DNA of 63,352 nt from Alishewanella agri BL06 (GCF_000272005.1 NZ_AKKU01000020.1:1-63352), one strand, 5' to 3'; positions 9,415 to 19,079 are shown, numbered from the stretch's first letter. Numbers and translations: made by a program. The notes: a model not told the origin generated them from the sequence alone.

Positions 9415-10671
9415 TTAACTGCTGATCACCTGCTCACCACGCCACAGATCCTGCCATTGTTCACGCTGGCGGATCAGATGACAGTGCTGGCCGTCTACCA
9501 TCACTTCAGCGGCGCGTGGCCGGCTGTTGTAGTTAGAACTCATGGTAAAACCATAGGCGCCAGCAGAGCGAACTGCCAGTAAATCACCTTCGGCAATCGC
9601 CAATTCCCGATCTTTACCGAGGAAGTCGCCGGTTTCGCACACCGGGCCCACCACATCATAGTTTTGTCGTGGCAAGCTGTTATTCAGTACCACCGGCACG
9701 ATATTCATCCAGGCGCTGTACAAAGCCGGCCGGATTAAATCATTCATTGCTGCATCGACAATGGCAAAGTGCTTTTCCTGACCAGGCTTTAAAAACTCGA
9801 CCTTAGTCAGCAGGATACCGGCATTGGCCATAATGGCCCGGCCCGGCTCCATAATCAGTTCCAGCTGTGGATAGGCTTTTAAACGTTCCACCACCTTGCT
9901 GATGTAGTCAGCCGGCGACGGTGGCACCTCCTGATCATAGGTCACGCCCAGGCCGCCACCGATATCGATATGCTTCAGCTCAATACCATCCGCTTTCAGG
10001 GCTTCAATCAGGGCCAGCAGTTTTTCCAGTGCATCGAGGAAGGGTTGGGTTTCGGTCAGTTGTGAACCGATATGGCAGTCGACACCGACCAGTTCGATAT
10101 GGCTCAATTCGCGTGCCGCGCGGTAAATATCCGTTGCCAGCAGGATATCAATGCCAAATTTATTGGCTTTTAGCCCGGTAGAGATATAAGGATGCGTTTT
10201 GGCATCAATATCCGGGTTAACCCGCAGCGACACCGGTGCTTTTTTGCCCAGCGCTTTGGCAACGTCCTGTAAGCGGTGCAGCTCGCTGACCGATTCGACG
10301 TTAAAACACTTAATGCCCAATTGCAGCGCAAAGTGCATTTCCTCGGCAGTTTTACCGACACCAGAGAACACCACCTTTGCCGGATCGCCACCGGCAGCAA
10401 TGACCCGGCGCAGTTCGCCGCCGGATACCAAATCAAAGCCACTGCCCAGGCGGGCCAGCAGGTTCAATACCGCCAGGTTGCTATTGGCTTTCACCGCATA
10501 ACAGACCAGGCTGTGCGGATGCGCCGCCGCGGCATCGGCAAAGGCACGGTAATGGCGCTCTATGGTGGCGCGGGAATAAACATAGGTCGGTGTGCCATAT
10601 TGGCTGGCGATATCGGCCAGGGCCACCTGTTCGGCAAATAAGCTATTGCCCTGATAACTAAAGTAATCCAA
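9415..10671 (-). CDS. lysA: Diaminopimelate decarboxylase
   Basis: LysA is a PLP enzyme that decarboxylates meso-diaminopimelate to L-lysine. The 418-residue protein has the fold III alanine-racemase-like barrel with the PLP lysine K61 in [15 protein letters not shown], the glycine-rich phosphate loop DIGGGLGV and a catalytic Cys in [11 protein letters not shown] follow. The best start is TTG at 10671, 5 bases after the lptM stop and preceded by AGGGG inside the lptM end, so expression may be coupled to lptM. In E. coli lysA lies elsewhere; here it joins dapF, grouping the last two lysine steps. Confidence 0.95.
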   Translation of the reverse strand: MDYFSYQGNSLFAEQVALADIASQYGTPTYVYSRATIERHYRAFADAAAAHPHSLVCYAVKANSNLAVLNLLARLGSGFDLVSGGELRRVIAAGGDPAKVVFSGVGKTAEEMHFALQLGIKCFNVESVSELHRLQDVAKALGKKAPVSLRVNPDIDAKTHPYISTGLKANKFGIDILLATDIYRAARELSHIELVGVDCHIGSQLTETQPFLDALEKLLALIEALKADGIELKHIDIGGGLGVTYDQEVPPSPADYISKVVERLKAYPQLELIMEPGRAIMANAGILLTKVEFLKPGQEKHFAIVDAAMNDLIRPALYSAWMNIVPVVLNNSLPRQNYDVVGPVCETGDFLGKDRELAIAEGDLLAVRSAGAYGFTMSSNYNSRPRAAEVMVDGQHCHLIRQREQWQDLWRGEQVISS

Positions 10672-10676
10672 TCTGC

Positions 10677-10850
10677 TTACCCCTGTGATTCAGTGTCTTC
10701 GGTAATCTTTTGCGGTGGCGGCGCTGCCACTTCCGGCTCGGCCTGTGGTAAGGTAAGCGGACCTTTCTGACCACAAGCACTAAGCAATACTGTGGCCAGC
10801 AACGCGCCGGTTAACAGGCGCAGTAAGCGCGAAATTCGCTGAGCGTGCAT
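10677..10850 (-). CDS. lptM: LptM-like small lipoprotein
   Basis: This is a 57-residue lipoprotein. A basic N-terminus and hydrophobic stretch lead to the lipobox LLSAC, then GQKGPL, the invariant motif of the LptM (YifL) family, and a short Pro- and Glu-rich tail. LptM helps mature the LPS translocon LptD-LptE at the outer membrane. The cleavage and lipidation site is Cys26. It is the first gene of the lysA-dapF-DUF484-xerC-yigB block, as yifL is upstream of dapF in E. coli. The start is ATG at 10850. Confidence 0.9.
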   Translation of the reverse strand: MHAQRISRLLRLLTGALLATVLLSACGQKGPLTLPQAEPEVAAPPPQKITEDTESQG

Positions 10851-10880
10851 GGTTTTTATTTCATTAATTAATCGACGCTC

Positions 10881-10886
10881 TATAAT
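10881..10886 (+). promoter_or_regulatory. Candidate -10 element for cyaY and downstream genes
   Basis: A perfect TATAAT lies 37 bp before the cyaY start, in the divergent lptM/cyaY gap. The -35 position 17 bp upstream is poor, so this is a tentative assignment. Confidence 0.4.
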
Positions 10887-10922
10887 CGCATCCTTAGCAG
10901 TAAAAGCAAACAGGTGAAGCAG

Positions 10923-11243
10923 ATGAATGACCTAGAATATGAGGAATTAACGGATCAGTTACTACTGGCCGTCGAAGAGAGCATAGAGCGGCAGGAGCTT
11001 GATCTGGATTACGAGTCGAACGGTGGCTTGTTAGCGATCACCTTTGCCGACCGCAGTAAAATCATTATCAACAAGCAGCCACCACTGCAGCAGGTTTGGG
11101 TTGCGACCAAGTTTAACGGCCACCATTTTGAACTGCGTAATGGCCAGTGGATTGATAACCGCAGCGGTACCGAATTCTGGCAACTGATTAATGATGCGGC
11201 CAGTAAGCAAGCCGGTTATCCGATTGCGTTGGGTACAGCATAA
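10923..11243 (+). CDS. cyaY: Frataxin homolog CyaY
   Basis: CyaY binds iron and the IscS desulfurase and modulates Fe-S cluster assembly. The 106-residue protein has the acidic first helix ([18 protein letters not shown]), the GGLLAITF strand and the conserved sheet motif [14 protein letters not shown] chose ATG 10923 because AGGTGAAG lies about 6 bases before it; an in-frame GTG at 10914 overlaps that site. It is divergent from lptM, and its stop meets the next gene's ATG as TAATG. Confidence 0.95.
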   Translation: MNDLEYEELTDQLLLAVEESIERQELDLDYESNGGLLAITFADRSKIIINKQPPLQQVWVATKFNGHHFELRNGQWIDNRSGTEFWQLINDAASKQAGYPIALGTA

Positions 11244-11926
11244 TGGCGTTACTTCCTTTTGTTGATGTGAAACCACAGGGCGAAACGAAAGCCGTAGTCG
11301 TCTGGTTGCATGGCCTGGGGGATTCCGGCCATGGTTTTGCGCCCATAGTGCCGGAGCTACGGTTACCGGCAGCGGCCGGTATCCGCTTTATTTTCCCGCA
11401 TGCGCCGGAAATACCGGTTACCGTCAATGGCGGCATGCGGATGCGCGCCTGGTACGATATTAAAACCATGGACTTAACTAACCGCGCCGACGAAGAAGGG
11501 GTGCGGCAATCGGCTGCAGCCGTGACCGCCTTATTGGACAAACTGATTGCCGATGGCATCCCGAGTGAGCGCATTGTACTGGCTGGTTTTAGCCAGGGTG
11601 GCGTCATTACGCTACATTTATTACCGCGCTTACCCTATAAGCTAGCCGGTTTTATTGCCTTATCCACCTATATGGCCTGCCCGGACAAGCTGACTGCTGA
11701 AATGTTGAGCCATAACAAAGCGACTCCGGTATTTATCGGGCATGGTACTCAGGATCCGGTGGTACCGCTGGCCGCGGGTCAGCAAGCGTATCAAACCTTT
11801 AAAGCGGCTGGCTTTAAAGTCAGTTGGCAGGATTACCGGATGCCGCACAGTGTTTGCGCGCAGGAAATTGATGAAATCAGCCGCTTTTTACAAAGCCGGC
11901 TGCTGCAACATGCTGAGGAGCTCTGA
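11243..11926 (+). CDS. Carboxylesterase/phospholipase-family alpha/beta hydrolase
   Basis: This 227-residue cytoplasmic esterase belongs to the small carboxylesterase (acyl-protein-thioesterase-like) family. The oxyanion motif [14 protein letters not shown] is followed by the nucleophile S117 in GFSQGG, D171 in HGTQDPVVP and H202 in MPHSV, a complete triad. There is no signal peptide. It overlaps cyaY and hemC by one base at each end, so it is expected on one transcript with both. Its natural substrate cannot be read from the sequence; short acyl esters are typical of the family. Confidence 0.9.
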   Translation: MALLPFVDVKPQGETKAVVVWLHGLGDSGHGFAPIVPELRLPAAAGIRFIFPHAPEIPVTVNGGMRMRAWYDIKTMDLTNRADEEGVRQSAAAVTALLDKLIADGIPSERIVLAGFSQGGVITLHLLPRLPYKLAGFIALSTYMACPDKLTAEMLSHNKATPVFIGHGTQDPVVPLAAGQQAYQTFKAAGFKVSWQDYRMPHSVCAQEIDEISRFLQSRLLQHAEEL

Positions 11927-12852
11927 TGCAGAGGATCCGTATTGCCACCCGGAAAAGCGCGCTGGCGCTGTGGCAGGCTGAGTTTGTAAAAGCCGAATTA
12001 TTAAAGCACCACCCGGAGTTAACGGTAGAGCTGGTGCCGATGTCGACCCAGGGCGATAAGATTCTCGATACGCCACTGGCCAAAATTGGCGGTAAAGGCT
12101 TGTTTGTTAAAGAGCTGGAGACAGCGATGCTGGAAGACCGCGCCGATATCGCCGTGCACAGTATGAAAGACGTACCGGTGGAGTTCCCGGATGAGTTGAT
12201 GCTGAGCACCATTTGCGAGCGTGAAGATCCGCGCGATGCCTTTGTCTCCAATCAATTCCGCTCTATTGCCGAGTTACCGCCAGGTGCGGTTGTCGGTACT
12301 TCAAGTTTGCGCCGGCAATGTCAGTTAAAAGCGCTACGTCCCGACTTACAGGTGCGGGACTTGCGCGGCAATGTGAATACCCGGCTGGCCAAGCTGGATA
12401 ACGGTGAGTTCGCGGCCATTATTCTGGCGGCGGCCGGCTTGCTGCGGCTGGGTTTTGCAGAGCGCATCGCGGGCTATCTGCCGGTAGAGCAGAGTTTACC
12501 GGCTAATGGTCAGGGGGCCGTTGGTATTGAATGCCGCACCAGCGACCAGCGGGTGCAAGCGTTATTGGCGCCGCTGGAGCATAGTGTGACCCGCAATTGT
12601 GTGCTGGCCGAGCGGGCAATGAACCGCCGGCTGCAGGGCGGTTGTCAGGTGCCGATTGGTGCCTTTGCCACCCAGCACGGTGAGCAAATCACGCTGCGCG
12701 GTCTGGTGGGTTCCCTCGATGGCAGCGAAATTATCCGCGATCAAGTGCAGGGGCCGGCCAGCAGCGCTGAAGCCCTGGGGCTGCAACTGGCTGAGCGGCT
12801 GCTGGCCGCGGGCGCCGGTAAGATTTTAACTGCTGTGTATCAGGGCAGCTAA
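11926..12852 (+). CDS. hemC: Hydroxymethylbilane synthase (porphobilinogen deaminase)
   Basis: HemC polymerises four porphobilinogens into hydroxymethylbilane, using a dipyrromethane primer bound to a cysteine. The 308-residue protein shows [13 protein letters not shown] at the start, KDVPVEFP, the substrate-binding arginines in [11 protein letters not shown], and the cofactor cysteine C240 in [13 protein letters not shown]. It starts within the stop of the upstream esterase gene (TGATG) and is followed by hemD 5 bp later. Confidence 0.97.
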   Translation: MQRIRIATRKSALALWQAEFVKAELLKHHPELTVELVPMSTQGDKILDTPLAKIGGKGLFVKELETAMLEDRADIAVHSMKDVPVEFPDELMLSTICEREDPRDAFVSNQFRSIAELPPGAVVGTSSLRRQCQLKALRPDLQVRDLRGNVNTRLAKLDNGEFAAIILAAAGLLRLGFAERIAGYLPVEQSLPANGQGAVGIECRTSDQRVQALLAPLEHSVTRNCVLAERAMNRRLQGGCQVPIGAFATQHGEQITLRGLVGSLDGSEIIRDQVQGPASSAEALGLQLAERLLAAGAGKILTAVYQGS

Positions 12853-12857
12853 CCAGC

Positions 12858-13595
12858 ATGTTTTTAATCACCCGGCCGGCCGGCAAAGCGGATCATCTGC
12901 TGGAAGCTCTGGATGACAGCGGCGTGCCCTATCTGTACCAGCCGGTGATTACTACCCAGATGGTACAGTTAAAAGCCAAAGATCTGCGCTTATTAAAGCA
13001 AGCGGACTTGCTGGTGTTTGTCAGTTTAAGTGCGGTGCATGCACTGGAGCAGCAACTCGATCCAAGCGAACTGAGCGCGCCTTTACTGGCGGTAGGTGAA
13101 ACCACCGCCGCTGCTTTAACCCGTTGGACCGGCCGCAGTGTGCTGGTGCCACAAGATCAGCGCAGCGAAGGCTTGCTCGGTTTGCCCGAATTACAGGATG
13201 TCGCCGGCTTGCAGGTCGTGGTGGTGCGCGGTAATGCCGGACGCGAATTGATTAAACAAACCCTAAGTCAGCGCGGCGCCCTGGTGCGTTATGTACAAAG
13301 CTATAGCCGGATCCCGCTGCCGTTAGACGGTGCTATGTTGTGCCAACAATGGCGTCAGCAGGGCATCCGCTGTGTGGTAGCGACCAGTAATGAAATCCTG
13401 CAGCGTATTTTTGATTTGGTGCCGGTTGCCGAACATAGCTGGCTTTGTCAGCTGGGCTGGATCCTGGTCAGCCCAAGAGCGCGTGACAGTGCGCTGACGC
13501 TGGGCATTGCCGCGCCAAGGATCCAGCTGGCGCAAAGCGCGAATGATGATGCCTTATTAGAGGCGATACAGCAGTTTAAGAAGGACTTGTTATGA
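12858..13595 (+). CDS. hemD: Uroporphyrinogen-III synthase
   Basis: HemD closes hydroxymethylbilane and inverts ring D to give uroporphyrinogen III. The 245-residue product begins LITRPAGKADHLLEAL, the usual N-terminal strand-helix. FVSLSAVHAL, AVGETTAAAL and a second-domain VVVRGNAGRELI follow, all typical of this poorly conserved two-domain family. Position between hemC and hemX confirms it. The last bases overlap the hemX start. Confidence 0.93.
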   Translation: MFLITRPAGKADHLLEALDDSGVPYLYQPVITTQMVQLKAKDLRLLKQADLLVFVSLSAVHALEQQLDPSELSAPLLAVGETTAAALTRWTGRSVLVPQDQRSEGLLGLPELQDVAGLQVVVVRGNAGRELIKQTLSQRGALVRYVQSYSRIPLPLDGAMLCQQWRQQGIRCVVATSNEILQRIFDLVPVAEHSWLCQLGWILVSPRARDSALTLGIAAPRIQLAQSANDDALLEAIQQFKKDLL

Positions 13596-14716
13596 GTGAG
13601 CAAAAGCCAACTACCATCGACAGTGAAGCGCCGCTGGCCGAGCTAAAAGCCCAGCTGGCCGAGACTGAAAACGAGCGCGCTGGCTCCGGCGGCAGTGGCA
13701 TGGCCGTGTTCGCCTTATTGTTGGTGTTGTTGCTCGGAGGCGGCATTGCTGCTGCCGGCTGGTGGTTATGGCCACAATGGCAGGGTATGCAGCAGCAGCT
13801 CAGTCAAAGCCAGCGTAGCGCACAGCAGCTGGAACAACAGCTGGCGCAGGCCATGGCACAACTTAGCGAGCAACAAACGCAGCAGCAAAGTAACGTTGAA
13901 CAACAATGGCAAAATTGGCAGCACACACAGCAGGCGAGTCAGGCAGAGCTGACCAGCCAATTACAAAGCCAGCTGGCGCTATTACGTCAGCAGTTGCAGG
14001 AAAAGGACGGCGCGCCGCCACAACATTGGTTACTGTCAGAGGTCGGCTACCTGTTAAAACGCGCCAGTTACAGTCTGGTATTGCAACAGGATTTACGCAG
14101 CGCGCGTATGTTACTGCAGCAGGCCGATGCTCAGCTGGTAAGACTGGATAATCCGGCGCTGTTACCGGTACGGCAAAGTATTCGTGATGACTTAACTGCG
14201 TTGCAGCAGTTAAGCCTGCCGGACTATAGCCAGGTTTATCTGCAGCTGGCGCAACTGCGGCAGCAAAGTTTACAACTGCCGCTGAAGCAGCAGGAGCAAG
14301 CTCTGGTTACTCAGCCTGTTGCTGATGGCGAGCTGGCCAACTGGCGCCAGAATTTGGCCGCATACTGGCAACAAAGCTGGAGCAAGTTATTTCAGGTACG
14401 CCCGGCCGTGGCGGAAGATTTTATTAATCTGAGCGCGGAACAACAGGTGCAGCTACGTTTGACCTTACAGCAGCAATTATTGTTGGCTGAGCAAGCATTG
14501 TTGCAGGGCCAGCAAGCGGTATTTAGTCGGGCAATACAGCAAGCTGCCGATCTGCTACAGCGCTATTTCGCCGCAGAGAGTAGCGCAGTACAGCAGGCTG
14601 CAGGCGAGCTGGTGCAATTAAGCCAGCTGGCGCTGAGTCAGGTTGAGTTGCCGGTACTACAAAGTCCGGCGCAGCTGGAGCGCCAGTTATCCCTGCTCTC
14701 TGAGGAGGGCTTATGA
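13592..14716 (+). CDS. hemX: HemX-like inner-membrane protein
   Basis: This 374-residue protein has a short cytoplasmic N-terminus, one membrane helix (about 37-61, ending GWWLW) and a long periplasmic, Gln-rich coiled coil (about 65-145) leading to a helical domain. It matches the gammaproteobacterial HemX family found between hemD and hemY. The family was once called a uroporphyrin-III C-methyltransferase, but this protein has no such methyltransferase motifs. Its precise role is not established. It overlaps hemD and hemY by 4 bases each. Confidence 0.9.
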   Translation: MSEQKPTTIDSEAPLAELKAQLAETENERAGSGGSGMAVFALLLVLLLGGGIAAAGWWLWPQWQGMQQQLSQSQRSAQQLEQQLAQAMAQLSEQQTQQQSNVEQQWQNWQHTQQASQAELTSQLQSQLALLRQQLQEKDGAPPQHWLLSEVGYLLKRASYSLVLQQDLRSARMLLQQADAQLVRLDNPALLPVRQSIRDDLTALQQLSLPDYSQVYLQLAQLRQQSLQLPLKQQEQALVTQPVADGELANWRQNLAAYWQQSWSKLFQVRPAVAEDFINLSAEQQVQLRLTLQQQLLLAEQALLQGQQAVFSRAIQQAADLLQRYFAAESSAVQQAAGELVQLSQLALSQVELPVLQSPAQLERQLSLLSEEGL

Positions 14717-15807
14717 TTAAGCTGTTGCTGCTAACACTGATTTTAATTCTGGCAATGTTGCTGGGGCCGGTACTGATTAATAATCCGGGTTATATCAAGT
14801 TGATTGTGGCCGGCCACAGTGTCGAAATGACGTTACTCGGTCTGGTGATTGCGCTGGGTTTAGTGCTGCTGGCTGGCGCCTTACTCGTCACGGTGCTGCG
14901 GCATTTAGCGCGCTGGCAAAAATGGTCATTTAGCTTTTTTCGGGTGCGGCGGGCGAAAAAAGCGCAAGCAGCTTTTGCCCTGGGGTTACAAGCCTATGCG
15001 CGTCAACAATGGTCTCAGGCCAGTGAACAGTTACAGCTGGCGTTGAATGATCCCAGCTTTGCCACCGAAAAGCGGATGCTGGCCAGCTATGCCAGCCTGT
15101 ATGCGGGTAAAACGGAGCAAGCCGGTCATTTAGCCGGTGCGCTTGAAGTCAGTGGCTCTAACAGTGCCTTTGTGCAGGCCGATTTGTTATTACAGCAAGG
15201 GCAGGCAGGAGAAGCCTGTCGCTTACTGGCGCAGCATTTGTCGCAGGCAAAGCAGGACCCGGCATTGGGCCAGTTGTATTTGCAGGCATTACAGCAGGCC
15301 GGGCAATGGCAAAGTTTGCTGCAAACGGTACCACAAGCCGTGAGCGAGCGCTGGTTTAGTAAAGATAGCTGGCAGCAGCGGCGCTTTGCTATTTATCCGG
15401 CGGCAATCAGTCAGCTCAGTTTGCAGGGTTTTTCAGAGCAGGCCGACTACTGGCAGAATTTACCGGCGAAGGAACGTAAATCCGCGGCCGCTATGTTAGG
15501 CCTGGCCTGGGCGCTGGCGCAGCAGGGCCAAAACGAACAAGCCGAGCAGAAACTGGTACAGGCGCTGACGCTGGATGATTTACCCGCGGCCTGGCCTTAT
15601 CTGCGGCAAATTCCGCTCGGTCGCTCAGTGTTAAAACTACGCAAGACCGTGCAGCACTGGTTGCGTGATCACGCCAGCAATGGTTACCTGTATGCTGTAT
15701 TAGCCTATCTGGCAGAGCAGGAGGGCGATAAAGAACAAGCGGTCATGGCCTGGCAGAAGGTGCGGCAATATCAGCCGGAGCTATGGCAGAACGCCTTACC
15801 AGCCTAG
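14713..15807 (+). CDS. hemY: HemY-like TPR membrane protein
   Basis: This is the last gene of the hemCDXY set, encoding 364 residues. Two N-terminal membrane helices (about 4-24 and 40-62, the HemY_N region) are followed by a soluble helical domain with TPR-like repeats (about 85-360). This HemY is unrelated to the protoporphyrinogen oxidase of the same name in Gram-positives. A role in guiding porphyrin intermediates has been proposed for the family but is not shown by sequence. Its 3' end overlaps the next gene by 25 bases. Confidence 0.9.
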   Translation: MIKLLLLTLILILAMLLGPVLINNPGYIKLIVAGHSVEMTLLGLVIALGLVLLAGALLVTVLRHLARWQKWSFSFFRVRRAKKAQAAFALGLQAYARQQWSQASEQLQLALNDPSFATEKRMLASYASLYAGKTEQAGHLAGALEVSGSNSAFVQADLLLQQGQAGEACRLLAQHLSQAKQDPALGQLYLQALQQAGQWQSLLQTVPQAVSERWFSKDSWQQRRFAIYPAAISQLSLQGFSEQADYWQNLPAKERKSAAAMLGLAWALAQQGQNEQAEQKLVQALTLDDLPAAWPYLRQIPLGRSVLKLRKTVQHWLRDHASNGYLYAVLAYLAEQEGDKEQAVMAWQKVRQYQPELWQNALPA

Positions 15808-16292
15808 CGGCGGTTCTCCCGCCTGATACCCGGTTGTTGGTGCTCGGCAGTATGCCGGGTGCCGCCTCGCTGGCCGCCCAGCAATACTACGCCCATCCTC
15901 GCAATGCGTTTTGGCCTATTATGGGGCAGCTGTTTGATTTTGCTTACGATTTACCCTATCCACAGCGACTAATGCAATTGCAGGCGCAGGGTATCGGTCT
16001 ATGGGACGTGCTGCAGAGTTGCGAGCGTCAGGGTAGCCTGGATAGCGCGATCCGCGCTGAAACACCGAATGACTTTGCCAGTTTATTGCAACAACAGCCG
16101 CAAATTCGTGCACTGGCGTTTAACGGTGCCAAGGCGGCGCAAAGTTTCCGCAAGCTGGTGTTGCCGACGCTGGCACCGGAGCAGGTACCTGCTTTAATGC
16201 AGTTACCCTCCACCAGTCCTGCCCACGCTTCGTTGAATTTAACCAACAAACTCAAAGCCTGGCAAAGCATCTGCCAATATTGCATCTTGTAA
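15783..16292 (+). CDS. DNA-deoxyinosine/uracil-type DNA glycosylase (UDG superfamily)
   Basis: This 169-residue protein fits the short UDG-superfamily branch of hypoxanthine- or mismatch-specific glycosylases. It has the active-site loop LGSMPGAASLAAQQYYAHPRNAFWPIM near the N-terminus, GLWDVLQSCER, and a late PSTSPAHA in place of the HPSPLS-type loop. It would remove deaminated bases (hypoxanthine or uracil) to start base-excision repair in the cytoplasm. The start lies inside hemY, suggesting coupled translation. Exact substrate preference cannot be decided from sequence. Confidence 0.85.
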   Translation: MAERLTSLAAVLPPDTRLLVLGSMPGAASLAAQQYYAHPRNAFWPIMGQLFDFAYDLPYPQRLMQLQAQGIGLWDVLQSCERQGSLDSAIRAETPNDFASLLQQQPQIRALAFNGAKAAQSFRKLVLPTLAPEQVPALMQLPSTSPAHASLNLTNKLKAWQSICQYCIL

Positions 16293-16363
16293 TTTAATTG
16301 TAAGTATTTGATACTGCTGTCCTCAATTTAGTCACGCCATAAATGACTTGAAAAGGAGTTTTG

Positions 16364-17689
16364 ATGAAAAAACTATGGTTTTTCGCAGCAGGTCTGCTGG
16401 TTGCGCAACCTGCTACTGCGGATTGGTGGCAGGCTTTGACGGCCTATGAGCAACAAAATTACAACCTTGCGCAGCAGGAATTTGAGAAGCTATTACCATT
16501 AGGAAATAAGGACGCCGCCTTTAATTTAGGGGCGATGTATTTTAATGGTGAAGGCGTAACTCAGGATCGAAATAAGGCCTTAGCCTATTTTATGCTGGCT
16601 GCGGAGTTGGGCCGGGCGGATGCCGGTAATCTGGTTGCGCAACAACAACAAAATATTGATGCGCAGTCTCTGGCAGCAGTGGAGCAGCAGCTGCAGTTAT
16701 TGAAACAACAAGTACAAGTCTGGCCAAAGAGTTGGGAAAATGAGCCAGCCGTTGTCGAGCGGCCGAACCCTATTAAACGTGTCCCGCCAAAGTATCCGGT
16801 GGCTGCGGCAAAGGCTGGCCAGTTTGGTTATGTCGCGATGCGCTTTCTGGTAGATGAACAAGGCAAAGTGCAGTCAGCAGACGTTGTTGATGCATATCCG
16901 GAAGGTGTCTTTGATCGCGAATCTGTGCGCGCGATAAGTCGTTGGCAGTATGAAGCGACCGGTAGTAAGCACCTGTTTAATGTACGTCTGGATTTTGCAA
17001 TGGATGGCGGGGTGCGGGTAGAAAAAGTTGAAGAACTTATCGACCAACATCAACTATGGCAAGGCGCGTTGATGGGCTCACCGCAACATCAATTTTTGCT
17101 GGGTGGTGTTCTGAGATTGGTCGATGTGCAGAGCCGGAATTATTTATCTATTGATGATTCCTTAGATATTGAACCGCAACTTGATTTATCGGTGTTCCGG
17201 CGGACGAATCCGGTAAAAGTGGATTTTGATGGCTTTGTCGGATATGCAGTAGTGCGTATAGCCGATGATGGTACTATCACCGAAGAGTTGCGCGCGGACT
17301 TTGCTGCCGAAAGTAAAGTGAAGTCTTTATTGGGGTTGAAGTTAACAGGCAAGTTTGATCATGATGTATATCAGATCGTTAAGAATGATGTTGGGCATAA
17401 TAAGGCGCCCTGGGTCAGTGCTTCTTTTAAAGTTCCGGCCAGTTATTCGGCAAATTTCTGGTGGGATCAGGCGGCCCAAAATGGGCATCGGGGTGCACAA
17501 CGGATTATGGCTGCCTATGATAAGAGATGGGAGCAATATCTGTTAGCTCAGCAAGATGCTGAGGTGATGGCTTGGGTTGGCAGCCGCTTGATTCTGGAGG
17601 GGCAACGGCAACAAGGCTTAGCATTACTGGATGCGGCGATTGCTAAAAGCTATCCTCTGGCGGAAGAATTAAAGAAACAGTTAATGTAA
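16364..17689 (+). CDS. Exported Sel1-repeat protein with TonB C-terminal domain (paralog A)
   Basis: This 441-residue protein has a signal peptide (about 1-20). A Sel1/TPR-like repeat pair (about 22-95, containing NLGAMYFNGEG and LAYFMLAAELG) is followed by a TonB_C-type domain (about 130-220, PIKRVPPKYPVAAAKAGQFG then VDEQGKV and RAISRWQYEA). A C-terminal domain of unknown type carries SANFWWDQAAQNG and a final W-rich repeat. It lacks the membrane anchor and Pro-rich linker of a real TonB, so it should be soluble in the periplasm. ATG 16364 follows AAAAGGAG; the upstream TTG at 16361 is not needed. Close relatives lie at 19080-20309 and, more diverged, at 42773-44275. Confidence 0.85.
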   Translation: MKKLWFFAAGLLVAQPATADWWQALTAYEQQNYNLAQQEFEKLLPLGNKDAAFNLGAMYFNGEGVTQDRNKALAYFMLAAELGRADAGNLVAQQQQNIDAQSLAAVEQQLQLLKQQVQVWPKSWENEPAVVERPNPIKRVPPKYPVAAAKAGQFGYVAMRFLVDEQGKVQSADVVDAYPEGVFDRESVRAISRWQYEATGSKHLFNVRLDFAMDGGVRVEKVEELIDQHQLWQGALMGSPQHQFLLGGVLRLVDVQSRNYLSIDDSLDIEPQLDLSVFRRTNPVKVDFDGFVGYAVVRIADDGTITEELRADFAAESKVKSLLGLKLTGKFDHDVYQIVKNDVGHNKAPWVSASFKVPASYSANFWWDQAAQNGHRGAQRIMAAYDKRWEQYLLAQQDAEVMAWVGSRLILEGQRQQGLALLDAAIAKSYPLAEELKKQLM

Positions 17690-17697
17690 CACCGGAC

Positions 17698-17721
17698 AGA
17701 AAGCGGCAGCTGCCGCTTTCT
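17698..17721. terminator. Palindromic bidirectional terminator
   Basis: A perfect 24-base palindrome with arms AGAAAGCGGCAG and CTGCCGCTTTCT sits between two convergent genes. The A/T-flanked GC stem fits a terminator for both, though the T-tracts are short. Confidence 0.7.
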
Positions 17722-17737
17722 TGTTGTAAGCCGATTT

Positions 17738-18145
17738 TTATTCACTCAGATGCTGAGTTAACCGCTCACGCAATTCGCCCTCAATTGGCACTGCCTTGCC
17801 GGTTTTCTGATCCAGACAAACAAAGGTCACCTGAGCATCAGCTGCCACGGCATCGGAGCCGGCGATCCGCACTTCCTGTGATACGACAGCACTTTTACTG
17901 CCAATCTTGCTAAAGCGGGTAAAGACTTCCAGCGTCTGGCCCATGGTGGCGGCTACCCGGTAGTTAATATTGATATTCACAATCACCCAGGCCAGACCAT
18001 GTTTGGCAAACCATTCGATATCGCCGCTATCTTCCAGATAGCCCCAGCGCGCTTCTTCCAGAAATTCCAGATAACGGGCGTTATTTACATGCTGATAGAT
18101 ATCTAAATGGTAGCCGCGAACCTTAATCAGGGTTTTATGTTGCAT
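17738..18145 (-). CDS. Acyl-CoA thioesterase, hotdog fold (FadM/YbgC type)
   Basis: This 135-residue single-hotdog protein has the 4-hydroxybenzoyl-CoA-thioesterase signature YHLDIYQHVNNARYLEFLEEARW, with the catalytic Asp and the HVNN motif, near residues 12-35. It would hydrolyse acyl-CoA thioesters in the cytoplasm. The sequence is most like the long-chain FadM/YbaW branch, but substrate length is not readable by eye. It is monocistronic, converging on the Sel1-TonB_C gene through a palindromic terminator. Confidence 0.9.
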   Translation of the reverse strand: MQHKTLIKVRGYHLDIYQHVNNARYLEFLEEARWGYLEDSGDIEWFAKHGLAWVIVNININYRVAATMGQTLEVFTRFSKIGSKSAVVSQEVRIAGSDAVAADAQVTFVCLDQKTGKAVPIEGELRERLTQHLSE

Positions 18146-18327
18146 AACAGTTTTCCTTTAGTGCAATTACTCTGATTCTGGCATGAAAGCGTTGTAAATA
18201 CTATGTCGTGGGCGATTATCAACCACTAATGCCGGTGAACAACGGACATTTTACGTGCCATAGTGGCGGCTGGCGGAATTTTCAGTCGGTGCGGCAGTCT
18301 TAGCTTGGTCATTGGGGTGAGAGCATT

Positions 18328-19044
18328 ATGCAAGGGACTTGGCATCACGATTATTTCCGGCCTGTGTGTTGGGCACTGCTGCTGCATCTGGCTGTGTTGC
18401 TGGTGTTGTTGCGACCTGTAAAGATGGCCGAGCCGCCAGAGGCTGCGGTGATTAGCAGCTATTTGTATACGCCACCCAAGATTACTGAGCCTGTCGCTGC
18501 ACCGCTGCCTGCATTACCAGCACCGACGGTATCATCGTCAGCGGCCGAAATTGCAACAGTACCTGGGTCTGAAGCCGTAGCGCCGGTCAGATCTACCTCA
18601 GCAAAGCCAGACGTATCAGATAATCCACAGCCGCAAGTGGACCAAGCTAAACCGGAGCAAGCGCAGCTTGCTGGCACAGATGACACAGCAGTGTCTGAAC
18701 GCCTAGCGCTGTCGCGCCCGGGTTTAGCTGAACGTAGTCTGGCGAGCCTTGCTAATCAGTATCAGCAGCCGGCACCGGATTATGTTGGCTGGAGGCGACA
18801 ACAGCAACAGATCCCGACCAGCCGCAGTGAGCGCTGGCAACAACCCGATGCCACGCCAGAGCAAAGTGTGCTTTTTACTTATCATGACGGCAAACAATTA
18901 GTGCGGGTGAATGGTCGCTGTTTGATTGCTGATCCGGCGCTGTCGGGATTTGAGCAGTTGATAAAGCTGAAAGGGGTGCCATGCAGGGAGAGCGATGATG
19001 CCATACTATTCCGCCAGACTATGGCGAAGTGGCTGTCACGTTAG
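18328..19044 (+). CDS. TonB-like anchored, Pro/Ala-rich protein without a TonB C-terminal domain
   Basis: This 238-residue protein is not a family I recognise. The N-terminus resembles TonB: a short cytoplasmic start and one membrane helix (about 12-32, CWALLLHLAVLLVLL). A long Pro-, Ala- and Ser-rich periplasmic linker (about 36-130) follows. Where TonB would have its receptor-binding domain there is instead a short domain (about 175-238) with LFTYHDGKQLVRVNGRCLI and two Cys near its end (about 195 and 221) that could pair. It lies between two TonB_C-containing paralogs, which suggests a shared envelope function; that is inference. Confidence 0.7.
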   Translation: MQGTWHHDYFRPVCWALLLHLAVLLVLLRPVKMAEPPEAAVISSYLYTPPKITEPVAAPLPALPAPTVSSSAAEIATVPGSEAVAPVRSTSAKPDVSDNPQPQVDQAKPEQAQLAGTDDTAVSERLALSRPGLAERSLASLANQYQQPAPDYVGWRRQQQQIPTSRSERWQQPDATPEQSVLFTYHDGKQLVRVNGRCLIADPALSGFEQLIKLKGVPCRESDDAILFRQTMAKWLSR

Positions 19045-19079
19045 TGAGTTTACGCGACCGCCCGCTAAAGCCTGATAGC

